Positions 8,999 to 18,070 of a DNA stretch of 64,000 bases are shown one piece after another. The position numbers and the translations under genes were made by a program. The first letter of the stretch is position 1. Every line of letters starts with the position of its first letter. The DNA comes from JAJDOD01 sp039024895 (GTDB lineage: Bacteria > Pseudomonadota > Alphaproteobacteria > Rhodobacterales > Rhodobacteraceae), in NCBI GenBank assembly GCA_039024895.1, contig JBCCPJ010000002.1:124001-188000 (forward strand). The letters run 5' to 3'. A model generated the notes under the pieces. That model was given only the letters and a program-made list of their open reading frames with translations, did not search any database and was not told the origin of the DNA.

Positions 8999-10957
8999 TC
9001 ATGCCTCCGCCGCCCGGCCCTTGAGCGCGATGATCCCGCGCGGCCGGAACTGAATGAAAAGAATGATGAAGAGGATCATGTAGGTCTGTGCCGCCAGCGT
9101 GTTCGACGGGTTCAGGAACTCGATGCCCTTCTGCAAGGTGCCGACGAGCGAGGCGCCGAGCAGCGTGCCCCAAATGTTGCCAACACCGCCTACCACGACG
9201 GTCATAAAGGCTTGCACGATGTAATCGGCCCCCATCTCCGAGGTGACCTTGGCATACAGCCCGATCGCAACACCCGCGATCCCGGCAATGCCCGACCCAA
9301 AACCGAAGGTGAGCATGTTGATCTTGTCGGGATTGATGCCCATCGAGGCCGCCATACGCGGGTTTTGCGTCACCGCGCGCACTTCAAGCCCGAGCCGCGT
9401 TCGGTTCATCACGAAGAGAAACAGCGCAAGGAACAACAAGGCGAGGACGAAAATCGCGATACGGATATAACTGATGGAGACGATATCGTTGAAGGCAAGC
9501 GAGCCATCGAGCCAGCCCGGCGCCGTCAGCGGGCGCGCCTGGGTGCCGAAGATGTTCTTCGCAATCTGCTGGAGCGCGATGGATATTCCGAACGTGGCCA
9601 GTAACGTCTCCAACGGGCGATGATAGAGGTGCCGGATCACCAACCGCTCCATGAGGACACCCGCCCCAAAGGTAACCGCGAAGGCCAGCGGGATCGCAAG
9701 GATGATCGACAGCGTGTGGTCGGGCACGAACTGCTGCACCACGAAGCCGGTATAGGCCCCCATCATGATGAACTCGCCATGGGCCATGTTTATGACGCGC
9801 ATCACGCCAAACGTGATCGCCAAACCGATGGCGGCGAGGAAATATATCGAGCCGAGGGAAATCGCATCGAGCGCAAGGTCCGCCGTCTGGTTGATGGCAA
9901 CTTTGGTCTCGATCCCTCCGAGCACCGCTGATGCCGCCAGAGCGACGGCGGGCGGCGCTCCGGTGTAGCGCTCAAAAAATGTGAAACCGCCCAGCGTTTC
10001 GTCCACTTCCGCCTCGGTCGCCACCGCATCGACCACGCCGTCGCGCGCGAGTGCCGCATAGGCCAGATCTCGCGCCTCTTCGCTATCGAGCGACGCCACC
10101 TGCACGCCCGCGACCGCGCCCCCGTCGATATTGGCGACAAGTGCCGCGCGTTTGTCGTCGCGGCTGATCCGCGGTTTGGCGAGATCGGCACGCACGAGAA
10201 TGTCATACGCATCATCGCGGCTCAGCTCTTCGCTGCCGGGCGCGGGGACGCGGACGACATCATCGCCTTCGGGAGAGATTTCTGCCGCTTCCACACGGAC
10301 CGCAACCAATGGGTTCAGCGCCGCGCGCACATCCACGCCCAGATCGCCTGTAAAGTGATCGATGGCCGCGATGCGCTCCTCTTCGGTTTCGCCGAAAGAG
10401 ATCGTCAAGAGGCGCTCCAACCGCGCCATGCGGGCCGCGATTTCCGGGTTCTCCTCATTGTCCATCACGTCGCGCAAAGCGGCGAGATGGGTTTCCTCGG
10501 CATCGCGTTCAATCGCGCTCAGTGCCCGGTTGCGGGCAAAGACGCTGGGGTCCTGCAACTGGAATTTGACCAGCGCCGCCCCGATCATGCCGCGGATGCC
10601 GCTATTGGGTTTGAGTTGCTTGAGATCACGCTTGGCAACTTCGCCAATGGCTTCGCCTGAAGCGATGTCGATCATGCGCTCGGTCTTGCTGTCGACCTTC
10701 TCGGTATAGACAAAAAGGCCGGTCTCTTTAATGAACCACAGCTCTTTTGCTTGCCATTTCTCCAGCACCTCGGCGGCCTTCGGAAGTTCGCTGTCGGCGA
10801 GCGCATCAATTGCGGGGCCAATGGTCTTGCGGGAGGATTTGGCGATGATCTCGCCATGTTCTTGCAGCAGTTGCTGGATGGGAGCCGTCGCATCTTGTGC
10901 GACAGCAGAAGCCGGCAGGCCAAGCACCGTCCACAGCAGAACCAAAAAACGTGCCAT
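8999..10957 (-). CDS. urtB: Urea ABC transporter permease UrtB
   Basis: A 652-residue LivH-like permease. It has a signal peptide (MARFLVLLWTVLGLPASAVA), a soluble periplasmic domain of about 330 residues and then a membrane domain beginning near LALDAISLGSIYFLAAIG. The large N-terminal domain is the usual form of UrtB and distinguishes it from amino-acid LivH proteins. NMAHGEFIMMGAYTG and FGSGIAGIAGVAIG are typical permease motifs. It lies between urtA (66 bp away, with a hairpin between) and urtC. Confidence 0.93.
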   Translation of the reverse strand: MARFLVLLWTVLGLPASAVAQDATAPIQQLLQEHGEIIAKSSRKTIGPAIDALADSELPKAAEVLEKWQAKELWFIKETGLFVYTEKVDSKTERMIDIASGEAIGEVAKRDLKQLKPNSGIRGMIGAALVKFQLQDPSVFARNRALSAIERDAEETHLAALRDVMDNEENPEIAARMARLERLLTISFGETEEERIAAIDHFTGDLGVDVRAALNPLVAVRVEAAEISPEGDDVVRVPAPGSEELSRDDAYDILVRADLAKPRISRDDKRAALVANIDGGAVAGVQVASLDSEEARDLAYAALARDGVVDAVATEAEVDETLGGFTFFERYTGAPPAVALAASAVLGGIETKVAINQTADLALDAISLGSIYFLAAIGLAITFGVMRVINMAHGEFIMMGAYTGFVVQQFVPDHTLSIILAIPLAFAVTFGAGVLMERLVIRHLYHRPLETLLATFGISIALQQIAKNIFGTQARPLTAPGWLDGSLAFNDIVSISYIRIAIFVLALLFLALFLFVMNRTRLGLEVRAVTQNPRMAASMGINPDKINMLTFGFGSGIAGIAGVAIGLYAKVTSEMGADYIVQAFMTVVVGGVGNIWGTLLGASLVGTLQKGIEFLNPSNTLAAQTYMILFIILFIQFRPRGIIALKGRAAEA

Positions 10958-10975
10958 GCCAGACCCCCTCCAGGT

Positions 10976-11000
10976 CAGAGGGCGCGGTGGGCGCCCTCTG
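10976..11000 (-). terminator. Hairpin between urtA and urtB
   Basis: A perfect 10-bp inverted repeat (CAGAGGGCGC / GCGCCCTCTG) with a 5-base loop lies just after the urtA stop. No T-run follows. It is more likely a partial attenuator or 3' stabiliser that raises the binding protein above the permease and ATPases than a full terminator. Confidence 0.6.
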
Positions 11001-11023
11001 AGAAGCTTGTTGTTATCCGTCGA

Positions 11024-12301
11024 TTAGTAGTTCGACTTGATCTGTACGCAGCTGCTTGTCTCGGTGTTGTACATGCCGCAGCCCAACTCAGCCCAGTCAG
11101 ACTTAAGGACAGCGGATTCCGGCAGGAAGTCAGTCCAGGCATCGCCCGGCACTTCCTCGGTCTGGCTGATGATGTCGAACTGACCGTCTTCCTGGATTTC
11201 ACCGATCAGAACTGGCTTCGCCAGATGGTGGTTCGGCAGCATGACTGCCGTACCGCCCGTCAGGTTCGGGAATTCCTGGCCGTACATGGCCGTCCGAACT
11301 GCGTCGACATCGGTCGTGCCGGCCGCTTCCGCAGCATTCACCCACATGTTGAAGCCGATGTAATGGGCTTCCATGGGGTCATTGGTGACCCGCTCTTCGC
11401 CCATGCGTTCTTTCCAAGAGGCGACCCACTCTTCGTTGGCGTCCGACTCCGCCGACTGGAAGTAGTTCCACGCGGCCAAGTGACCGACGAGGTTCGACGT
11501 GTCGAGACCGGCAAGCTCTTCTTCCCCGACAGAGAAGGCCACAACCGGAATATCGTCGGCGCTGATACCAGCGGCGGCGAGTTCCTTGTAGAAGCCGACA
11601 TTTGCGTCGCCGTTGATAGTGCTGATAACGCCAACTTTTTTGCCGTCTGCGCCGAGTGCAACCACATCAGCCACGATCTTGGACCAGTCGGAGTGACCGA
11701 AAGGTGTGTAGTTCACGAAGATGTCTTCGGCCGCGATGTCCTTCTGCTGAAGGTACGATTCGAGAATATTGTTCGTGGTCCGTGGGTACACATAGTCGGT
11801 GCCGAGGAGTGCGAATTTCTCAACGCCGAGTTCCTCCAGGAAGTAATCCGTGGCCGGGATCGCCTGCTGGTTGGGCGCAGCGCCGGTGTAGAACACGTTC
11901 TTCGAGCTTTCTTCGCCCTCGTACTGAACCGGGTAGAACAGAAGGCCGTTCAACTCTTCGATGACCGGCAGGACCGACTTCCGCGACACCGAGGTCCAGT
12001 TGCCGAAGATCACGTCGACCTCATGGACGGTCAACAACTCACGCGCCTTTTCAGCGAAGAGCGGCCAGTCAGAGGCTGGATCGACAACGACGGCTTCGAG
12101 TTGGCAGCCGAGGACGCCTCCTTTTTCGTTCTGAATGTCCACGAGCATTTCCATCGTGTCTTTCAGCGTCGTTTCCGAGATCGCCATCGTGCCTGACAGC
12201 GAATGCAGGACACCCACCTTGATCGGGGCGTCACAGGCGAAGGCCGACACCGTACCGGCGAGCAGCGCGGCGGCGGAGGTTGCGAGAAGTTTGTGAGGCA
12301 T
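11024..12301 (-). CDS. urtA: Urea ABC transporter substrate-binding protein UrtA
   Basis: A 425-residue periplasmic binding protein with a signal peptide (MPHKLLATSAAALLAGTVSAFA). Start at 12301, with AAAGGGA upstream; the open frame extends to 12367 but that part is not signal-like. Characteristic UrtA features are VGVLHSLSGTMAISET near the N-terminus, VIFGNWTSVSRKSVLPV, LLFYPVQYEGEE and TDYVYPRT. It captures urea for UrtBC. First gene of urtABCDE. Confidence 0.94.
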   Translation of the reverse strand: MPHKLLATSAAALLAGTVSAFACDAPIKVGVLHSLSGTMAISETTLKDTMEMLVDIQNEKGGVLGCQLEAVVVDPASDWPLFAEKARELLTVHEVDVIFGNWTSVSRKSVLPVIEELNGLLFYPVQYEGEESSKNVFYTGAAPNQQAIPATDYFLEELGVEKFALLGTDYVYPRTTNNILESYLQQKDIAAEDIFVNYTPFGHSDWSKIVADVVALGADGKKVGVISTINGDANVGFYKELAAAGISADDIPVVAFSVGEEELAGLDTSNLVGHLAAWNYFQSAESDANEEWVASWKERMGEERVTNDPMEAHYIGFNMWVNAAEAAGTTDVDAVRTAMYGQEFPNLTGGTAVMLPNHHLAKPVLIGEIQEDGQFDIISQTEEVPGDAWTDFLPESAVLKSDWAELGCGMYNTETSSCVQIKSNY

Positions 12302-12608
12302 TCCAAATCCCTTTGTTGGTACGTGGGCTGGGTGCCGTCCTGCTTGGCAGACTTCGCGCGCCCCCACGCATTTTTATTTGCGATACACGTTGAGCTTCAG
12401 CGTTTCTGCTGCTGCCACCGCATATTTTTTGGTCGGACCATCGTCCGGAGCTTATCCATAGGCAGAAGGTCGAAGAGTGCCCATTTCACCACCGCTTGTT
12501 GATTGGCATATGCGCGAATTTGCCCAATCTTTAATCTCTCAAAGGGGCGTCGCCGCTTTTATGGGCATCGAGATGTTTCGTGATTGGCTCTATTCGGCGC
12601 CAAAGACG
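12302..12608. other. Leader region of the urt operon
   Basis: A 307-bp gap between the stop of the stress-protein gene and the urtA start, both on the minus strand. It must hold the urt promoter and its nitrogen control. I see no good sigma-54 site (GG-N10-GC) and no clear NtrC dyad, and only weak sigma-70-like pairs. A short AT-rich patch (CAAATAAAAATG on the minus strand) lies near 12370-12381. Confidence 0.5.
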
Positions 12609-13034
12609 TCAGCGCACAACAAAGACGGACTGGTTCGCGTGCCGCGCGACGCGGGCCGCATTCGGTCCCATGAGGTAGTCCCGCAACTCAGGCCGGTGCG
12701 CGCCCACCACGATTACGTCGATCTTCAGGCGGTCCGACACCTTGATAATCTGGTCATAGACTGTGCCTTCGGCCACGTGCAGTTTGCGGTCCACGTCTTC
12801 CGGCACATGGGCCTTGGCCCAGGCCTTCAGAGCATTTTCGGCAAGTTCGATCATGTGCGCCGTATGGTCCTTGTCCAGCGACGCGCTCACGATGGGCATG
12901 CCTTGGTCCGGGACGACATTCAAAAGATGCAGCACAGCCCCATGGGCGCGCGCCATGGAGACAGCCGCTTCTGTAGAGCGCGACGCGCTGTCTGGAGCGT
13001 TGACATCAACCGCGAGCAGCAGGTGTTTGAACAT
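12609..13034 (-). CDS. Universal stress protein (UspA family)
   Basis: A 141-residue single-domain Usp protein. It has the N-terminal MFKHLLLAVDVN strand with the conserved Asp, and a C-terminal nucleotide-loop region VVGAHRP...GPNAARVARHANQSVFVVR. It begins 11 bp after the TRAP permease stop. Usp proteins linked to TRAP operons, such as TeaD with the TeaABC ectoine system, can bind ATP and modulate transport. A similar role here is an inference from position. Confidence 0.85.
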   Translation of the reverse strand: MFKHLLLAVDVNAPDSASRSTEAAVSMARAHGAVLHLLNVVPDQGMPIVSASLDKDHTAHMIELAENALKAWAKAHVPEDVDRKLHVAEGTVYDQIIKVSDRLKIDVIVVGAHRPELRDYLMGPNAARVARHANQSVFVVR

Positions 13035-13045
13035 AGCGCTCTCCC

Positions 13046-15673
13046 TCAGAATGCCGGTTGCGTGGCGCGACGGCTTTGCAGGAAGACAATGCCGCCCAAG
13101 AGCAGCAGTGCCGGGATGAAAAACAGTTCCTTCGGGAGGCGCTCGTTTTCAATTTGCACCTGCGTGATCTGCACCGGCGTGTCGCCGTAAAAGTCGTACT
13201 CGTTGCCGAGGCTTTCAAAGAACGGCGTGCCCGGGAAAGGCTCGTCCATGGCGATGGTTTCGCCCTCGACAAAAACCGTCAGACCCTGCGCATCGAGCGC
13301 GCCTTCGGCATCGCCGTTGACGGCCGGTAGCGTGATCGTGGTGGGGCGGGTTCGCCCGGTATCAAAGTCAGGCCCTTCTACGACGACGCGCACCTCCTGA
13401 TCGGTTGTAGCCCCGCTCATCAATTCGAGAGCCGCCGGTCCGGAAGCCGACTGATATTTCTCGCTGACCTGATCGAGGAAGAAATCCGGTCGGAAGAGCA
13501 TGAAGGCGATGAACAAGAGGACGACCGTTTCCCATATGCGGCTTTTGGCGATGAAATAGCCTTGGGTGGCCGCCGCGAAGAGGAGCATCGCAATCAGCGA
13601 AATAAAGAAGACAAGCACCGCCTTGGCGAGCCCCACGTCAATCAGCAAAAGGTCCGTGTTGAAGATGAACAGGAAGGGCAGCAGCGCGGTTCGGATATCA
13701 TAGGCGAACCCCTGAACACCCGTTTTGATCGGATCGCCCCGGCTGATGGCCGCCGCCGCATAGGCCGCGAGACCCACGGGCGGCGTGTCATCGGCAAGGA
13801 TACCGAAGTAGAACACGAAGAGGTGCACAGCGATAAGCGGGAAGATGTACCCTGCCGTCGCCCCCACCGAGATGATGACCGGCGCCATGAGCGACGACAC
13901 CACAATGTAATTGGCGGTGGTTGGCAGGCCCATCCCGAGGATCAGGGACATGACAGCCACCAGGATCAGCAGAATCCAGATGTTGCCACCTGCGATAACC
14001 TCAACCACTTGGCCGATGACCTGATGCGCGCCGGTGAGGCTGATCGTGCCGACAATGATGCCTGCGGCGCCTGTAGCGACACCGATGCCGATCATGTTGC
14101 GGGCGCCAAGGATGAGACCGTCGATAAAGTCCTTCCAGCCCTGCACCGTCGCGGACCCGAAGCCCTGCCCCCGGAACATGGCCTTGAGCGGCCGGTGGGT
14201 GAGTGCCACGACAATCATGAAGATCGTTGCCCAGAAGGCCGACAGCGAGGGGGAGAGCCGGTCGAGGTTCTCCGTTCGCACCATCAGGTTCCAAACCAGG
14301 ATGAAGATTGGCAGAGCGAAGTAGGCGCCCCCGAGCAGCGTCGGCGTCAGGCGCGGCGCTTCTAGCGGGCCGTCCGGGTCGTCCATCGCCACGTCCGGGT
14401 AGCGCGAGGCGAAGAAAACCAGGATCAGGTACAACACGCCCACAATGGCGACGGCGCCGTAAACGCTCTCCGCCATGAACCCGTCGAGCAAGAGCCGCAG
14501 GCCGATCATGATAAAGGTGCAAATTCCGAGGAAGATGAAGCCCGACAGGAACAGGATGAGGATCAGCACCGGCCCAATATGGCGACCGGCTTTCTTAAGG
14601 CCCTGCATCTGCATCTTCAGCGCTTCGAGATGCACAATGTAAAGAAGCGCGATGTAGGAAATGACCGCGGGCAGGAACGCGTGTTTGACCACATCGATAT
14701 AGGGGATGTTGACATACTCGACCATCAAGAAGGCCGCGGCACCCATGACCGGTGGCGTGAGCTGTCCGTTGGTGGAAGAGGCCACTTCCACCGCGCCCGC
14801 CTTCTCTGCCGGAAAGCCAATGCGTTTCATCAGAGGGATAGTGAATGTGCCGGTCGTCACCGTGTTGGAGATTGATGAGCCCGAGATCATCCCGGTCAGC
14901 ATTGACGACAGGACAGAGGCCTTTGCCGGGCCGCCCCTGAGCGCGCCCAGCATGGCAACGGCCACCTTGATGAACCATGATCCGCCCCCGGCCCGGTCAA
15001 GCAAGGCCCCGAAGAGGACGAAGAGGAAGATCATCGAGGTCGAAACGCCGAGCGCCACACCGAACACGCCTTCGGTCTGCATCCAGTAGTGGCCCAACGC
15101 CTTGGAGAAAGACGAACCGCCGTAATTCGTGATCTCGCGCGCCCATTCGGAATAGCCACCAAAGAAGGCAAAAGCGATGAAGGCACCGGCGATGATGACC
15201 AGCGGCAGCCCAAGCGATCGGTAAACGGCGATCATCAGGACAAGCATGCCGATGGAGGACATAATGATGTCAGAAGTGTTCCAGAGCCCGGGCCGGTCCG
15301 CGATCTGGAAGCGGAACACGACCAGATACAAACAAGACGCCACGCCCAGGATCAACAGCGCCCAGTCATAGGCGGGTATCCGGTCTTTGGGTGACGTCTT
15401 GAACAGCGGAAACGCAAGTGTGGCCAGCATGATGGCGAAGGCCAAATGCACGAAGCGGGCCTGCGCAACGATATTGGCAAAAATGCTGAGACCTGTGGCC
15501 TGCGCCACGATGCCGGGGAGTTGCGACGCGATGTAAAGCTGGAACAATGACCACGCGATACACGTGCCGACAATCAGGTTTGCCTGCCATCCAATGGCGG
15601 GGTTGCGCGCACCGGTATCGGCCTCGGCCACAAGATCATCGGCAGATTGCTCCACAGTCGCTTGATCGGTCAT
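13046..15673 (-). CDS. TRAP transporter fused permease (4TM/12TM, TAXI type)
   Basis: An 875-residue inner-membrane protein combining the small (DctQ-like) and large (DctM-like) TRAP subunits, the form that goes with TAXI binding proteins. Many hydrophobic segments are visible, with DctM-type motifs such as SSMLTGMISGSSISNTVTTG, SSTNGQLTPPVMGAA and LGMGLPTTANYIVVS. The last 130 or so residues form a soluble domain ending in a membrane anchor. It is followed by the Usp gene. The matching TAXI protein is upstream at 16214-17182, separated by a terminator and a small ORF. The substrate is unknown; some TAXI systems carry glutamate or 2-oxoglutarate. Confidence 0.92.
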   Translation of the reverse strand: MTDQATVEQSADDLVAEADTGARNPAIGWQANLIVGTCIAWSLFQLYIASQLPGIVAQATGLSIFANIVAQARFVHLAFAIMLATLAFPLFKTSPKDRIPAYDWALLILGVASCLYLVVFRFQIADRPGLWNTSDIIMSSIGMLVLMIAVYRSLGLPLVIIAGAFIAFAFFGGYSEWAREITNYGGSSFSKALGHYWMQTEGVFGVALGVSTSMIFLFVLFGALLDRAGGGSWFIKVAVAMLGALRGGPAKASVLSSMLTGMISGSSISNTVTTGTFTIPLMKRIGFPAEKAGAVEVASSTNGQLTPPVMGAAAFLMVEYVNIPYIDVVKHAFLPAVISYIALLYIVHLEALKMQMQGLKKAGRHIGPVLILILFLSGFIFLGICTFIMIGLRLLLDGFMAESVYGAVAIVGVLYLILVFFASRYPDVAMDDPDGPLEAPRLTPTLLGGAYFALPIFILVWNLMVRTENLDRLSPSLSAFWATIFMIVVALTHRPLKAMFRGQGFGSATVQGWKDFIDGLILGARNMIGIGVATGAAGIIVGTISLTGAHQVIGQVVEVIAGGNIWILLILVAVMSLILGMGLPTTANYIVVSSLMAPVIISVGATAGYIFPLIAVHLFVFYFGILADDTPPVGLAAYAAAAISRGDPIKTGVQGFAYDIRTALLPFLFIFNTDLLLIDVGLAKAVLVFFISLIAMLLFAAATQGYFIAKSRIWETVVLLFIAFMLFRPDFFLDQVSEKYQSASGPAALELMSGATTDQEVRVVVEGPDFDTGRTRPTTITLPAVNGDAEGALDAQGLTVFVEGETIAMDEPFPGTPFFESLGNEYDFYGDTPVQITQVQIENERLPKELFFIPALLLLGGIVFLQSRRATQPAF

Positions 15674-15855
15674 ATCGTCCCCTCACCCGGTGGCTTTTGC
15701 CTTTCACTGAGGCTGCGCGGGAATTGGGGCGGGTGGCAAGGGAAAATTTGAACGCCTGCATGTTGGCCCTGCGAAGAAGTGAAGGACGGCTAGGAGCCTG
15801 ACTTGACTATATAGGGAAACTGAACAAGGGCGTCCGTGTTTCACCGTCCAGCACA

Positions 15856-15871
15856 GCGATTAGCTCAGTTG
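15856..15871 (+). other. 16-nt fragment matching the 5' part of a tRNA
   Basis: The sequence GCGATTAGCTCAGTTG equals positions 3-18 of a common alphaproteobacterial tRNA (Val-like start GGGCGATTAGCTCAGTTGG, from memory). It is directly followed by a run of A, and the rest of the tRNA is absent. It overlaps the stop codon of the small ORF on the other strand. It may be a breakpoint scar or a coincidence. Confidence 0.3.
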
Positions 15872-16075
15872 TAAAAAAAACTCAATTTGTGCGCCTTCGA
15901 CCTTGGAGTCCATGTTCGTATATATGTGCGCATATTCTTCTCCAAGATCATAACCATATGTAATATCATAAAAAATATGTTCTTCTCCGTCTTCAAATAC
16001 GGCGATGGTTGGCATGCCGTTTCTTTCGACCAGTTTGTAGATTAACGCAGTATCGCGCACATCCTTAACAGACAT
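15860..16075 (-). CDS. Small acidic hypothetical protein, AT-rich
   Basis: A 71-residue protein that I do not recognise. I chose the ATG at 16075 (MSVKDVRD) because AAGGA lies about 8 bases upstream; a longer frame from 16093 would add MEQGPV. The protein is acidic and rich in Tyr, Asp and Glu (EDGEEHIFYDITYGYDLGEEY), with no signal peptide or membrane segment. Its DNA is clearly more AT-rich than the flanking genes and uses codons uncommon in the window. It lies between the terminator of the TAXI gene and the TRAP permease gene. A tRNA-like fragment overlaps its 3' end. Recent acquisition is possible. Confidence 0.55.
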   Translation of the reverse strand: MSVKDVRDTALIYKLVERNGMPTIAVFEDGEEHIFYDITYGYDLGEEYAHIYTNMDSKVEGAQIEFFLQLS

Positions 16076-16161
16076 GACGGGTCCTTGTTCCAAAACGTGA
16101 CTGGCAAACTATGACAGGAGTGTCCGAAAATCGAGAGGCAGCTCTGTCCGCAAAGCAGGCA

Positions 16162-16191
16162 TAAAAAGCCCCGGGTAAAACCCGGGGCTTT
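16162..16191 (-). terminator. Rho-independent terminator after the TAXI binding-protein gene
   Basis: A perfect 12-bp inverted repeat (AAAGCCCCGGGT / ACCCGGGGCTTT) with a 3-base loop. On the minus strand it runs on into further T residues. It lies 23 bp after the stop of the TAXI gene and can work in both directions. Confidence 0.85.
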
Positions 16192-16213
16192 CAGCTTTCG
16201 CAAGACTTCAGTC

Positions 16214-17182
16214 TTAGTTCATCAAGCCGAGTTCTTTATAGGCCTTTTCAGCGCCCGGGTGCAGCGGTGCGCTGAGACCGTCAGAGACCATCTGCGCCGG
16301 ATCGAGATTGGCGAAGGCCGGGTGGAGGCCTTTGAAGTCATCGATGTTCTCCATAACTGCCTTGGCAACCACGTAGACTGTGTCTTCGGGCACGCTGGCC
16401 GAGGTCACAAAGGTCGCGCCCACGCCGAAGGTGGTCGTGTCCCCATCGGTGCCCGCATACATGCCGCCCGGGATGGTTGCGACGCGGTAGAACGGATTGT
16501 CAGCGACCAGTGTATCGATCGCCTCACCCGTCACACTGACCAGAGACACGTCGCAGGTCGTCGAGGCTTCTTTGATTGCAGCAGCGGGGTGGCCGATGGT
16601 GTAGATCATGGCGTCGATATTGCCGTCGCAGATCTGCTTGGCCATTTCCGAGCCTTTATACTCGGTCGCAAGTGCGAAATCGTCCATGGTCATGCCGAAG
16701 GCGCCCATAACGACTTCCATCGTCGCACGCTGGCCCGAGCCCGGGTTGCCCACATTAACGCGCTTGCCCTTCAGGGATTCGAAGCTGTCGATGCCGCTGT
16801 CACCGCGTACCACCAGCGTAAAGGGCTCGGGGTGTACGGACATGACGGCGCGGATGTCGGGGAAGGCCGCATCGCCTTCGAACTTCGACGTGCCGTTAAA
16901 GGCATGGTACTGCCAATCGGACTGGGCGACGCCGAATTCCAGCTCGCCCGCCTTGATCGTGTTAATGTTGTAGACCGATCCGCCGGTGGATTCGACGGCG
17001 CAACGGATGCCGTGTTCCTTGCGTCCTTTGTTCACCAACCGGCAAATCGCGCCACCTGTCGGGTAATAGACGCCGGTGACGCCACCGGTGCCAATGGAAA
17101 TGAACTCTTGTGCCACCGCTGCTGGAGCGGCCAGCAGGGTGCCCGCCACGAGGGCGGCGCCAAGCTTTAGCTTCATAAACAT
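16214..17182 (-). CDS. TRAP transporter TAXI-family solute-binding protein
   Basis: A 322-residue periplasmic protein with a signal peptide ending near PAAVAQ. The mature start has the TAXI signature ISIGTGGVTGVYYPTGG. Other family features are GGSVYNINTIKAGELEFGVAQSDW and the KGKRVNVGNPGSGQR segment. A GGGAG site lies 7 bp upstream of the ATG at 17182; the next ATG (MKLKLG, two codons on) is an alternative. It delivers solute to the fused TRAP permease encoded downstream, and the intervening terminator would give an excess of binding protein. Confidence 0.92.
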   Translation of the reverse strand: MFMKLKLGAALVAGTLLAAPAAVAQEFISIGTGGVTGVYYPTGGAICRLVNKGRKEHGIRCAVESTGGSVYNINTIKAGELEFGVAQSDWQYHAFNGTSKFEGDAAFPDIRAVMSVHPEPFTLVVRGDSGIDSFESLKGKRVNVGNPGSGQRATMEVVMGAFGMTMDDFALATEYKGSEMAKQICDGNIDAMIYTIGHPAAAIKEASTTCDVSLVSVTGEAIDTLVADNPFYRVATIPGGMYAGTDGDTTTFGVGATFVTSASVPEDTVYVVAKAVMENIDDFKGLHPAFANLDPAQMVSDGLSAPLHPGAEKAYKELGLMN

Positions 17183-17366
17183 GCAAAACTCCCAGTTTGG
17201 TTATCACGGCCCGATCACAGCCGAGCGCGCTGTTCTGTATTCCTACCCTGCGGAAACGCGCCAAGAGGTCAAGGGATCTTGGCGCAAGAGTTCCGAAAGA
17301 TTGGGGGGAATTCACCGCCTGCGGCGTCAGATCGCAGCACGAGGAGGTTCTACTAGGCTTTTGATT

Positions 17367-18014
17367 TCAATCGAGGCGCAAATCCGCAAGCGACGCCCGG
17401 ACGCGCCCCTTGGTGTCGTCGCTGTCCGCTGAGACGCCGAGGCCGACAAGTACCCCTTTAGCGGCACCAAAAGCGCGTTGATAATCTGCCGCAAGGTCCA
17501 CGCTTTCGGAAAATGTGCCCGCACTGCCCGTGCGCAGCACTTTTGTCCGGAGTCCGGGGTGATACGGGCTGGGTAGGATGCTGCCCGGCGCATGGTCCCC
17601 ACCCCAGACATAAATCAGCGCGCGCGTGTTCGGATTGCGCAGGAGTTGCCGCGCGTTCCCGCCGGTCAAGCTGGCTGCCGTCGCTTCATCCACAAAGACG
17701 AAGTAGAGCGCGAGGTTGCGGTCATCACCGCCTTTCTTGGTAAGGTCGGTGGGGCCGACCCCTTCCGTCACGCGCCAGCGCCAACTTGCTTTGCGGGCCG
17801 CGCGCTCGGTGCCTTCCACAGGGCGCCAGACCAACGACACGGTGCCGTCGGACACCACATCGAGCTGACTTCCACGGAAGCTGTAGTCGTTGGTAAAGAA
17901 CCGCAGGAACCCTTGTTCTTTCCACTGGCCATCAAAAGCGACCGGCGCGGCGTTGAGCGTCCCAAGCCCAAGGCAACAGGCAAATAGCGTGATAAGAAGT
18001 CTCAACGTGGTCAT
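17367..18014 (-). CDS. DUF3047 family exported protein
   Basis: A 215-residue protein with a signal peptide (MTTLRLLITLFACCLGLGTLNA). Its body matches the DUF3047 pattern: WRWRV, DRNLALYFVFV, ALIYVWGG and YQRAFG. The function of this family is unknown to me. It lies between cueR (56 bp upstream on the same strand) and the TAXI gene, and may be read through from copA-cueR. No catalytic residues can be named. Confidence 0.75.
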   Translation of the reverse strand: MTTLRLLITLFACCLGLGTLNAAPVAFDGQWKEQGFLRFFTNDYSFRGSQLDVVSDGTVSLVWRPVEGTERAARKASWRWRVTEGVGPTDLTKKGGDDRNLALYFVFVDEATAASLTGGNARQLLRNPNTRALIYVWGGDHAPGSILPSPYHPGLRTKVLRTGSAGTFSESVDLAADYQRAFGAAKGVLVGLGVSADSDDTKGRVRASLADLRLD

Positions 18015-18070
18015 GGCGGTGCGCCTCCCTAAACAGAGGGAAGCTTAATCCGCAGGCTGGCCGCGCATAG

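Noticed and set aside
10751..12196. 481-codon open frame on the plus strand
   Set aside because: It lies antisense to urtA and the urtB 5' end. High-GC third-position bias makes long antisense frames common, and the translation is rich in Arg, His and Val with no known family pattern.
12302..12608. Possible sigma-54 (NtrC-type) promoter for urt
   Set aside because: I looked for GG-N10-GC spacing and NtrC dyads on the minus strand and found only partial matches, so no site is claimed.
13562..14365. 267-codon plus-strand frame
   Set aside because: It is antisense to the TRAP permease with a strongly charged, low-complexity translation, so it is a shadow frame.
15856..15930. Intact tRNA gene
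   Set aside because: Only the first 16-nt block resembles a tRNA; the anticodon, T-arm and acceptor 3' half are absent.
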